Shown here piece by piece: positions 1-6,823 of a stretch of 16,852 nucleotides of DNA. Every line of letters begins with the position of its first letter. The first letter of the stretch is position 1. The notes beneath the pieces are model-generated. The model saw nothing but the letters and a program-made list of their open reading frames with translations. It did not search any database and was not told the DNA's origin. The DNA comes from LMUY01 sp964242925 (GTDB lineage Bacteria > Pseudomonadota > Alphaproteobacteria > Acetobacterales > Acetobacteraceae): contig CAXTBW010000096.1 in assembly GCA_964242925.1 (NCBI GenBank), positions 1 to 16,852 of the forward strand, in the 5' to 3' direction. The position numbers and the translations under genes are program-made.

Positions 1-526
<526 letters not shown>

Positions 527-597
527 GTCGTTCTACCTTTCTGATTTGCTGGAAGGGATGCGGAGGGGCGCTCAGGCCGCCTCGACGGAGAGCAGCG

Positions 598-891
598 TTA
601 AGCTGCCTCCACGATTCCCATGATGTCGGACTCTTTCATGATCAGCAGCTCTTCGCCATCGATCTTGACTTCGGTGCCCGACCACTTGCCGAACAGGATC
701 TTGTCGCCGGCCTTCACGTCCAGCGCCACGATCTGGCCCTGCTCGTTGCGGGCGCCCGGCCCGGCGGCGATGATCTCGCCCTGCATCGGCTTCTCTTTGG
801 CGGTATCGGGAATGATGATGCCGCCGATGGTCTTCTCTTCGGCTTCTAGACGCTTGACCACGACGCGGTCATGCAACGGACGGAATTTCAT
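598..891 (-). CDS. groES: Co-chaperonin GroES (10 kDa)
   Basis: The 97-residue product is a full-length GroES, the heptameric lid that closes the GroEL folding chamber in the cytosol. It starts MKFRPLHDRVVVKR, the typical family opening. The mobile loop that contacts GroEL is visible at about residues 17-33 (EAEEKTIGGIIIPDTAKEK), and the protein ends with the usual ESDIMGIVEAA type tail. GAGGAG at 905-900, eight bases ahead of the ATG, fixes the start. It is the first gene of the leftward groES-groEL operon. Two CIRCE operators and a matching promoter lie 87-175 bases upstream, so repression by HrcA is expected. Nothing is odd in the protein. Confidence 0.98.
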   Translation of the reverse strand: MKFRPLHDRVVVKRLEAEEKTIGGIIIPDTAKEKPMQGEIIAAGPGARNEQGQIVALDVKAGDKILFGKWSGTEVKIDGEELLIMKESDIMGIVEAA

Positions 892-899
892 GGGATATA

Positions 900-905
900 C
901 TCCTC
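900..905 (-). promoter_or_regulatory. Ribosome binding site of groES
   Basis: On the minus strand the sequence reads GAGGAG, eight bases before the groES ATG (891-889). It is a strong Shine-Dalgarno match and decides the start codon. Confidence 0.8.
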
Positions 906-977
906 GATGGCTTGCTGGCCCCCACTGACGCGAGGGTCATTGCTTTGTGGGCCGTGTGGCAACCCGCCGGCGAGCGT

Positions 978-1004
978 TTAGCACTCGGTCCGGCAGAGTG
1001 CCAG
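978..1004 (-). promoter_or_regulatory. CIRCE operator 1 (HrcA site), promoter-proximal
   Basis: On the plus strand this is TTAGCACTC, nine spacer bases, then GAGTGCCAG. Read in the groES direction it is CTGGCACTC-N9-GAGTGCTAA. The right arm matches the CIRCE consensus (TTAGCACTC-N9-GAGTGCTAA) perfectly and the left arm 7 of 9; CTGGCACTC is, from memory, the usual alphaproteobacterial left arm. It begins immediately downstream of the predicted -10 box, where bound HrcA would block transcription initiation, and would lie in the 5' leader of the groESL mRNA. Confidence 0.93.
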
Positions 1005-1005
1005 T

Positions 1006-1034
1006 GATCTAGACCGGCGCTCTCGCGACGTCAA
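1006..1034 (-). promoter_or_regulatory. Predicted groESL promoter (-35 and -10)
   Basis: On the minus strand, TTGACG (1034-1029) and TAGATC (1011-1006) are separated by exactly 17 bases. TTGACG is a near-consensus housekeeping -35 (5 of 6); TAGATC is a weaker -10. The element sits exactly between two CIRCE operators, and the start of transcription would fall in CIRCE 1, which strengthens the call. A heat-shock sigma factor promoter could overlap here; that cannot be decided by eye. Confidence 0.6.
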
Positions 1035-1039
1035 CAGGA

Positions 1040-1066
1040 TTAGCACTCGGCTCCCGGGATTGCCAA
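1040..1066 (-). promoter_or_regulatory. CIRCE operator 2 (HrcA site), upstream of -35
   Basis: The plus strand reads TTAGCACTC, nine spacer bases, then GATTGCCAA. In the groES direction this is TTGGCAATC-N9-GAGTGCTAA: one perfect arm and one arm with 7 of 9 matches, with the correct nine-base spacing. It lies five bases upstream of the predicted -35 box. The spacing and the perfect half-site make chance unlikely, although the second arm is degenerate and binding may be weaker than at the proximal site. Confidence 0.8.
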
Positions 1067-1377
1067 TCTGCGGCTGGACGGCGAATCGGAGACTCGGGAC
1101 AGTATTCACGATGAGCGCGTGGTCGCTTTGCCGCCTCGGGCCGCCATCCCGGCAGCAACAATCTGCGCCATGAAAGCGGATCGTCCGCCCGCTCCCGCAA
1201 CGCCCGGGCAAAGCGGGCTTGTCGCGCAGTCTACGCCAACTCGGCACTACGCAGTGTTTTTACCCTTGATCCCAAGCTCACCTTGCCCGGAAGAAAAGAT
1301 CAGTCGGCACGACAACTTCGCTTGATGAAACCCAGCGTTGATGCGATGTAGACGTGCGAATCCATAGCTTCAACCAC
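1067..1377. other. Non-coding gap between groESL control region and the MucR-type gene
   Basis: About 310 bases with no convincing gene. Short open frames cross it (for example 1119-1325) but show no recognisable protein and no ribosome binding site. The right part, from about 1245, is noticeably richer in A and T than the surroundings (for example CAGTGTTTTTACCC near 1250) and probably holds the promoter of the Ros/MucR gene. MucR proteins favour AT-rich targets and often repress themselves, so autoregulation here is possible. No clear -35/-10 pair could be fixed. Confidence 0.5.
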
Positions 1378-1390
1378 GGAGTCATTTGTT

Positions 1391-1849
1391 ATGGCGGACA
1401 ACAACGCGACACAGGCCATGCTTGGGCTGACGGCCCAAATCGTCTCGGCGCACGTCTCCAATAACACCGTGTCGCGCGATAGCCTGCCCGAACTGATTCA
1501 GCAGGTTTTCGCCACGCTGATGGCGGCCGGCACAGAACAGGCCGAACCCGAGCGGTTGCAGCCTGCCGTTCCCATCAAGAAGTCGGTATTCCCCGAATAC
1601 ATCGTCTGTCTCGAAGATGGTAAGAAACTAAAGATGCTAAAACGCCACTTGCAGACCTCGTACAACATCACTCCCGAGCAATACCGCGAGCGTTGGGGTC
1701 TGCCGCACGACTATCCGATGGTTGCGCCGAAATACGCCGAACACCGCTCGGCGCTGGCCAAGAAGATCGGCCTCGGGCGCAAGCCGGCGCCTCAGGCCGA
1801 AGCCCCGGTCGCCCAAGCCCCCGCCCGCCGCGGCCGCAAAGCCGCCTAA
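1391..1849 (+). CDS. Ros/MucR family transcriptional regulator with a degenerate zinc finger
   Basis: This 152-residue protein belongs to the Ros/MucR family of small alphaproteobacterial DNA-binding regulators, which act as H-NS-like silencers on AT-rich promoters. The N-terminal part (residues ~8-45) is the usual helical oligomerisation region. The finger region is at ~66-120: FPEYIVCLEDGKKLKMLKRHL, then TPEQYRERWGLP and the hallmark DYPMVAPKYAEHRS. Of the classical ligand positions, C73 and H86 are present, but the second is Asp (D76) and the last two candidate positions are Ser90 and Tyr91, not His. Some family members are known to fold without zinc, so this one may too. The tail is rich in Ala, Pro and Arg (PARRGRKAA). 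GGAG at 1378-1381, nine bases before the ATG, supports the start. The gene stands alone. Confidence 0.92.
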   Translation: MADNNATQAMLGLTAQIVSAHVSNNTVSRDSLPELIQQVFATLMAAGTEQAEPERLQPAVPIKKSVFPEYIVCLEDGKKLKMLKRHLQTSYNITPEQYRERWGLPHDYPMVAPKYAEHRSALAKKIGLGRKPAPQAEAPVAQAPARRGRKAA

Positions 1850-1877
1850 GCCTGCCCGCTCTAAGTTGACGCCCGCC

Positions 1878-1920
1878 TGCTCCCTCTCCCGTTCTTGGCG
1901 AGAGAGGGCCGGGGTTGGGG
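1878..1920 (+). repeat. Dispersed CCCTCTCCC...GAGAGGG repeat, copy A
   Basis: TGCTCCCTCTCCCG, a short loop, then GAGAGAGGGCCGGGG-TTGGGG. It starts about 28 bases after the stop of the Ros/MucR gene. It is clearly related to the element at 11469-11511, which also follows a stop codon in the same orientation. In this copy the stem is imperfect: CCCTCTC (1882-1888) pairs with GAGAGGG (1902-1908). It may serve as a 3' transcript end or be a REP-like sequence. Confidence 0.7.
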
Positions 1921-2192
1921 CGCGTCCTGCACCGTCTCCACGTCGCGCGCGTCGAAACGACGGGCCGCTCGTCTCGTCATGGCCTGGCATGACTGCGCGA
2001 GGGTCCTGCGACAGAGCCGGGGGCGACAGCCGCCCGAGCACATCGACGTCCGCTCGCGGAACCCCTCGCCACGGACCGGCGTTCGCCCCGGACCCGGCAA
2101 GCGAGGTCCCCATGGCACGCAGCACTGTAGCACCCTCGAGTGCGCAACTCGAGGCGGCATCCGCCTGCCACGCAAGAAGCGGGCTGGCCTAG
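1921..2192. other. Rest of the non-coding gap before mfd
   Basis: The whole gap from 1850 to 2192 (343 bases) holds no gene that I recognise. Frames that stay open through it are extensions of shadows of mfd. Apart from the repeat at 1878-1920 it contains a short inverted repeat, GTCATG-GCCTGG-CATGAC (1976-1993), and a strong hairpin (2134-2154). No small gene such as sdhE, which I recall beside mfd in some alphaproteobacteria, is visible. Confidence 0.5.
2134..2154. repeat. Perfect 8-bp hairpin upstream of mfd
   Basis: CCTCGAGT, loop GCGCA, ACTCGAGG: a perfect inverted repeat with 8-base arms ending 38 bases ahead of the mfd start. No run of T follows, so it is not a textbook terminator. 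It could be an operator dyad, a leader stem in the mfd mRNA, or part of a repeat element. The sequence is directly visible; the role is unknown. Confidence 0.6.
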
Positions 2193-5100
2193 GTGCCCGA
2201 CACTGGAACCCACCCGCTCGCGCACACCGGGCTGTCGGAGTGCCTGCCCGCCCTGGGCCTAGACCTCGCAACGACCGCGCGGAACTGCCCGGGAAGTCTC
2301 GTTTTCATCGACGCCACAGGCGATCGCATCGACTCGCTCGCAGCCGCCGTCGCCGTCTTCGACCCGGCGCTCGAAGTGCTTGCGCTGCCCGCCCCGGACA
2401 GCCTGCCCTACGACCGCACGACGCCCTCCGCCGGCGTAACCGGCCGCCGGGTCGCCACCTTCTCCGCCCTCGCCGCCGCCCCCAATCGACCACGCCTGGT
2501 GATCACCTCGGCCCGCGCCATGATGACGAAGGCGCCGCCGCCATCGCATTGGGCCGGCGCCGCGATCACGCTGCAGGCAGGGCAGCCGGTCCAACCGGAT
2601 ACCCTGGCCGAGCAATTGCGCGCCTGGGGCTACGTTGCGGACGAACACGTGGACGAACCCGGCCAATTCGCCATGCGCGGCCACGTCATCGACCTGTTCC
2701 CCGGCGACGCGGCATTCCCGTTCCGTCTGGCGGTCGCGGAAGACGGCCTCATCCAGGGCGTCCACCACGTCGATGCGGCCAGCCAGCGCTCGGACGGTCC
2801 GGGGCTGCCCGGGGTGACGTTGCGCCCCGTGCGCGAGGAAGCGCCCGAACTGGTCGGCGTCCTTGCCTATCTCGCAGATGCAACGATCCTGCTGCACCCC
2901 GAAATCCACACCTGCTGGACCGAACTGGCCGAGCAGGTCGCGGACGCCCACGCCGCCACGTTGCGGGTTCGCCGCGCCGGGGAAGACGGCCCGCCCGCCG
3001 TTCCGCCGATGGCGCAGCTGTTCTGCACGGCCGCCGAACTGGAGGCCGCCGTGCAGGGCTGCGACACGCTGGCCGCCAACGCGATCGGGCGCGGGGTCAC
3101 CATGCCGGCCAGCAACCGCGTCGCTGCGGCCGCGATCGGCGACGCCTTGGCTGGCGGCCGCGTCGTCATTGCCGCCGGAGACGCCGCGACGCGCCTGCAC
3201 GCCTCGCTCGCGCGGCGGGGCGCGCCGGTTTGGCTGGCGCCTGACTGGGAGGCCGCCCTCGCCGGACCCGTAAACACCGCCGCCATCACCCACCTGTCGC
3301 TCGGGTCCGGATTCGCCCGGCCCCAACTGACCGTGCTGGCCCTCGCCGCCCCGACCCCGCCCGCCGACGCCGCCCGCCGCCTGATCGTCGAGGAACCGCC
3401 CCGCTTCGGCGACTTCGTCGTCCATGCCGACCGCGGAGTATGCCGCCTGCGCGGCCTGGCGGCGGTGGACGCGTCGGAGCGGGTCGCGCTGGAGTTCGCC
3501 GACGACACCGAGTTGCTGATCCCGATCGAGGAACTGAACCAAGTCTGGCGCTACGGCAGCGACGAAGGACACATCGCCCTGGACCACGTGGATGGCGCGG
3601 CATGGCGCCGGCGACGCGCGATCATCGCGGCCGAAATCGCCGACACCGCGCGGGAGATCGCCGCCGCGTCGGCCGCCCGCGCCGCGTTGCGCGCGCCCGC
3701 TATCCATCCACCGGCCGCCGCGTTCGGCCGCTTCGTCCGCCGGTTCGCCTTCGGCCTCTCGCCCGACCAGGCCGACGCGATCGACCACACGCTTGCCGAC
3801 CTCGCATCCGGCCGCCCGATGGACCGCCTGGTGTGCGGCGACGTCGGCTTCGGCAAGACCGAGGTGGCTTTGCGCGCCGCCGCCGCCGTGGCGCTGACCG
3901 GGCGCCAGGTCGCTATCGCAGCGCCCACCACGGTGCTCGCCCGGCAGCACTACGACAGCTTCACGCGCCGTTTCGCCGGACTGGGGGTGCGCGTCGCCCC
4001 GTTGCTGCGCGGCGCCGCCAGCGCCGACGGCCGTGCGGTGCGCGAGGCGCTGGCCGATGGCGGCATCCACATCGTCATCGGCACCCAGGCGGTGGCGGCG
4101 CCCGCGATCCGGTTCAAGAACCTGGCGCTGGTCGTCATCGACGAGGAGCAACGCTTCGGCGAGGCGGACAAGAAACGCCTGGCCGCCCTGCGCAACCCGG
4201 ACGGCGGCGTGCACGCCCTGGTCATGACCGCAACGCCCATCCCCCGCACGCTGCAGGGCGCCATGGTCGGCCTGCGCGACGTCAGCGTCATCGCCACCCC
4301 GCCGGTGCGCCGGCAACCCATCCGCACCTTCGTGCTGCCATGGGAGCCGGTGGTGGTGCGCGAGGCGCTGATGCGGGAGCACGCCCGCGGCGGCCAGAGC
4401 TTCATCGTTTGCCCGCGCATCGAGGACCTGGCGCCCATCGCCGCGCGGCTGGCGGATCTCGCGCCGGAGCTGTCGGTGGTGCGCGCGCACGGCCGCATGA
4501 AGCCGGCGGAGCTGGAACACGCCGTCGCCGGGTTCGCCGCCGGACATGGCGACGTGCTGCTGGCGACCAACATCATAGAGGCCGGGCTGGACATCTCCCG
4601 CGCCAACACGATCCTGGTCACCCGGCCCGACCGGTTCGGCCTGGCGCAGTTGCACCAGATGCGGGGCAGGGTGGGCCGTGGCGAGCGCCGCGGCAGCGCC
4701 TACCTGCTGTCCGAGCCCGGCGCGCCATTGTCGGCCACCACGCAGCGCCGGCTGCGCACGCTGGCCGCGCAGACCCAACTGGGGGCCGGCGTCGCGATCA
4801 GCCTCGCCGACATGGACGCGCGCGGCGCTGGCGACCTGTTCGGCGACCGCCAGGCCGGCCACGTGCGGGCGATCGGCACCGAGCTGTACCAGCGCATGCT
4901 GGTCGCCGCGATCGATGGCCGCACGCAGGTCTGCCAGCCCCAACTGCACACCGAGCTGTCGGCCCGCATCCCGGAGGCGCTGGCGCCCGAGCCGAACCTC
5001 CGCCTGGATCTGTATCGCCGCCTCTCGCGCCTTGACTCCGCCGCGGCCGCCGATGACTTCGTGGAGGAGCTGGCCGACCGCTTCGGCGAGCTGCCCGCGC

Positions 5101-5339
5101 CGGTGCTGCAATTGGTCGACCTGGCGCGGCTGCGCGTCTGGTGCGTGGCGCGCGGCGTGTCCCGGTTGGACGCGGGGCCGAACGCCGTGGCGCTGAGCCT
5201 GCCGGACGGACCATCCGCCGCGACGTTGGCCGATGCGTTGGGCGGCGCGGCCAAGGCGAACCGGGTCATCCTGCCGATTGCGATCCGCGACCCGGCGGAG
5301 CGGCTCGGCCGGCTGTGCGAGGAGTTGCTCGGGCGCTGA
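2193..5339 (+). CDS. mfd: Transcription-repair coupling factor Mfd
   Basis: Mfd is the ATP-driven translocase that removes RNA polymerase stalled at DNA damage and recruits UvrA. The 1048-residue product shows the expected order: UvrB-like N-terminal module (~1-200, including LPAPDSLPYDRT and FAMRGHVIDLFPG), RNA polymerase-interacting domain (~405-455, FGDFVVHADRGVCRL to LLIPIEELNQVWRYG), Walker A GDVGFGKTE at ~549-557 (K555), DEEQ box at 650-653, TATPIPRT at ~679-686, translocation motif NIIEAGLDISRANT, motif VI RGRVGR at 824-829, and the C-terminal TRCF domain (~925-1030). DEEQ in place of DEEH is usual in alphaproteobacteria, as I recall. It is about 100 residues shorter than E. coli Mfd (1148), and most of the loss lies before the helicase core. 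The GTG start directly follows an in-frame TAG (2190-2192) and has only a poor ribosome binding site, so the start is less certain than the gene. Confidence 0.96.
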   Translation: MPDTGTHPLAHTGLSECLPALGLDLATTARNCPGSLVFIDATGDRIDSLAAAVAVFDPALEVLALPAPDSLPYDRTTPSAGVTGRRVATFSALAAAPNRPRLVITSARAMMTKAPPPSHWAGAAITLQAGQPVQPDTLAEQLRAWGYVADEHVDEPGQFAMRGHVIDLFPGDAAFPFRLAVAEDGLIQGVHHVDAASQRSDGPGLPGVTLRPVREEAPELVGVLAYLADATILLHPEIHTCWTELAEQVADAHAATLRVRRAGEDGPPAVPPMAQLFCTAAELEAAVQGCDTLAANAIGRGVTMPASNRVAAAAIGDALAGGRVVIAAGDAATRLHASLARRGAPVWLAPDWEAALAGPVNTAAITHLSLGSGFARPQLTVLALAAPTPPADAARRLIVEEPPRFGDFVVHADRGVCRLRGLAAVDASERVALEFADDTELLIPIEELNQVWRYGSDEGHIALDHVDGAAWRRRRAIIAAEIADTAREIAAASAARAALRAPAIHPPAAAFGRFVRRFAFGLSPDQADAIDHTLADLASGRPMDRLVCGDVGFGKTEVALRAAAAVALTGRQVAIAAPTTVLARQHYDSFTRRFAGLGVRVAPLLRGAASADGRAVREALADGGIHIVIGTQAVAAPAIRFKNLALVVIDEEQRFGEADKKRLAALRNPDGGVHALVMTATPIPRTLQGAMVGLRDVSVIATPPVRRQPIRTFVLPWEPVVVREALMREHARGGQSFIVCPRIEDLAPIAARLADLAPELSVVRAHGRMKPAELEHAVAGFAAGHGDVLLATNIIEAGLDISRANTILVTRPDRFGLAQLHQMRGRVGRGERRGSAYLLSEPGAPLSATTQRRLRTLAAQTQLGAGVAISLADMDARGAGDLFGDRQAGHVRAIGTELYQRMLVAAIDGRTQVCQPQLHTELSARIPEALAPEPNLRLDLYRRLSRLDSAAAADDFVEELADRFGELPAPVLQLVDLARLRVWCVARGVSRLDAGPNAVALSLPDGPSAATLADALGGAAKANRVILPIAIRDPAERLGRLCEELLGR

Positions 5340-5381
5340 TCTTGGGCGAGGCTGCGCCCCCGTAAGCGCGGGAGCCCGGTC

Positions 5382-6686
5382 ATGTCGCAGACGCTCGTCA
5401 ACACCAGCCTGGACGCGGCCCTGTCCGAGGCGCGCGAGCGTTACGTCGCCCGCAACCCCGCCAGCCTCGCCGCCCACGTGGCGGCCGCCGCCGTCATGCC
5501 CGGCGGCAACACCCGCAGCGTGCTGTTCCATTCGCCGTTCCCGCTGACCATGGCGCGGGGCCAGGGCTGCCGCCTGTGGGATGCCGACGGCCACGAATAC
5601 ATCGACCTGCTGGGCGAATACACCGCCGGACTGTACGGCCACAGCAACCCGGTGATCCGCGACGCCATCGACACCGCGCTCGACGGCGGCTGGAACCTGG
5701 GTGGCCACGGCGTGATGGAGGCGCGACTTGCGCGGGTGATTTGCGACCGCTTCCCCAGCGTCGACCTGGTGCGGTTCACCAACTCCGGCACCGAGGCGAA
5801 CCTGATGGCGGTGAACACCGCGGTCGCGGTCACCGGGCGCTCGCGCGTGATGGTGATGGACGGCGCCTACCACGGCGGCGTGCTGTCCTTCGCCGGCGGC
5901 GGCTCGCCGATCAATGCGCCGCACCGCTGGGTGCTGGGCCAGTACAACGACATCGCCGCCACGCTCGCCGCCGTGGACGCGCACGCGGACGACCTGGCCT
6001 GCATCCTGCTCGAGCCGATGCTCGGCAGCGGCGGCTGCATCCCAGCCGACCCGGCATTCCTCGCGGCGGTGCGCGAGGCCGCCACGCGCACCGGCGCCCT
6101 GCTGATCTTCGACGAGGTGATGACCAGCCGCATGTCCGCCGGCGGCATGCAGTCACGCCTGGGCATCACCCCGGACATGACCACGCTGGGCAAGTATATC
6201 GGCGGCGGGATGAGCTTCGGCGCGTTCGGCGGCCGCGCCGACATCATGGAGCGTTTCGACCCGCGCCGCCCGGACCCGCTGCCGCATGCCGGCACCTTCA
6301 ACAACAACGTGCTGACCATGGCGGCCGGCCACGCCGGGCTAACCCGGCTGTTCACGCCCGACGTCGCGGAGGCGCTGTTCGCCCGCGGCGAGTCGTTGCG
6401 CGCCCGGCTGAACGCGCTGGCCGGGGACGCGCCCATGCAATGGACCGGCCTCGGCTCGATGCTGACCGCGCATTTCGTCCGCGGCGCCCTCCGCAACCCG
6501 GCCAATGCGGCTCGCGGCGACATGGGCCTGCGCGAACTGTTTTTCTTCGACATGCTCGATCGCGGCTTCTACCTGGCGCGGCGCGGCATGGCCGCGCTCA
6601 GCCTAGAAGTCGGCGCGGCCGAATGCGACGAGTTCTGCGACGCGGTGGAGGAGTTCGTCGCCTCCCGCGCATCCCTGCTGGCCTAG
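5382..6686 (+). CDS. Class III PLP aminotransferase, beta-phenylalanine aminotransferase-like
   Basis: The 434-residue product is a fold-type I, class III (GSAM-like) PLP enzyme. NSGTEAN (134-140) is the phosphate-binding region, FDEVMTSR holds the PLP-nitrogen Asp (D244), and TTLGKYIGGGMSFGAFGGR carries the Schiff-base lysine K271. Compared from memory, it matches the Variovorax paradoxus beta-phenylalanine aminotransferase along its whole length: same size, NTRSVLF with R45 and RGMAALSL with R401 at the places of its two substrate-carboxylate arginines (R41 and R398), and K271 for K267. So transamination of an aromatic or other beta-amino acid with 2-oxoglutarate is the best guess. A true HemL is less likely, and the gene has no heme neighbours. 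GGAG at 5371-5374, seven bases before the ATG, supports the start. It lies 42 bases after mfd and may be transcribed with it. Confidence 0.85.
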   Translation: MSQTLVNTSLDAALSEARERYVARNPASLAAHVAAAAVMPGGNTRSVLFHSPFPLTMARGQGCRLWDADGHEYIDLLGEYTAGLYGHSNPVIRDAIDTALDGGWNLGGHGVMEARLARVICDRFPSVDLVRFTNSGTEANLMAVNTAVAVTGRSRVMVMDGAYHGGVLSFAGGGSPINAPHRWVLGQYNDIAATLAAVDAHADDLACILLEPMLGSGGCIPADPAFLAAVREAATRTGALLIFDEVMTSRMSAGGMQSRLGITPDMTTLGKYIGGGMSFGAFGGRADIMERFDPRRPDPLPHAGTFNNNVLTMAAGHAGLTRLFTPDVAEALFARGESLRARLNALAGDAPMQWTGLGSMLTAHFVRGALRNPANAARGDMGLRELFFFDMLDRGFYLARRGMAALSLEVGAAECDEFCDAVEEFVASRASLLA

Positions 6687-6812
6687 GCAGCGCCGGAGGC
6701 GCCGGGCGCGCATCATCCCCGATCACCGTTGGGGTAACGCAATTAATTTGATGACAATACGACCGGACATGAATTAGAACATCGCTCGAGCGGCCTATCG
6801 TTGAGGCCGATC

Positions 6813-6818
6813 GAGGAG
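6813..6818 (+). promoter_or_regulatory. Ribosome binding site of the OmpA-domain gene
   Basis: GAGGAG five bases ahead of the ATG at 6824. It decides the start and shows that the protein begins without an upstream signal-peptide extension. The preceding stretch 6733-6780 is AT-rich compared with its surroundings and probably carries the promoter, but no clear -35/-10 pair was fixed. Confidence 0.7.
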
Positions 6819-6823
6819 CGCCT

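Noticed and set aside
1119..1325. A 68-codon frame between groES and the MucR-type gene
   Set aside because: No ribosome binding site, no recognisable product, and it lies in the probable control region.
1322..1333. TTGATG as a -35 box of the MucR-type gene
   Set aside because: No acceptable -10 box at the right distance (GATGTA is a poor match).
1895..3244. A 449-codon plus-strand frame overlapping the start of mfd in another frame
   Set aside because: Arg/Pro-rich shadow translation. The mfd frame holds all the conserved motifs.
2259..5984. A 1241-codon open frame on the minus strand opposite mfd and the aminotransferase
   Set aside because: It is antisense to two clear genes, has a composition dominated by Gly, Arg, Ala, His and Gln with no domain, and arises from the strong third-position GC bias.
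5382..6686. Assignment of the aminotransferase as HemL
   Set aside because: Motifs NTRSVLF and RGMAALSL and the overall sequence fit the beta-amino acid aminotransferase group better, and no tetrapyrrole genes are nearby.
6692..6712. Possible terminator after the aminotransferase (GCGCC-GGA-GGCGC)
   Set aside because: Only a five-base stem with no T-run; common by chance in DNA this GC-rich.
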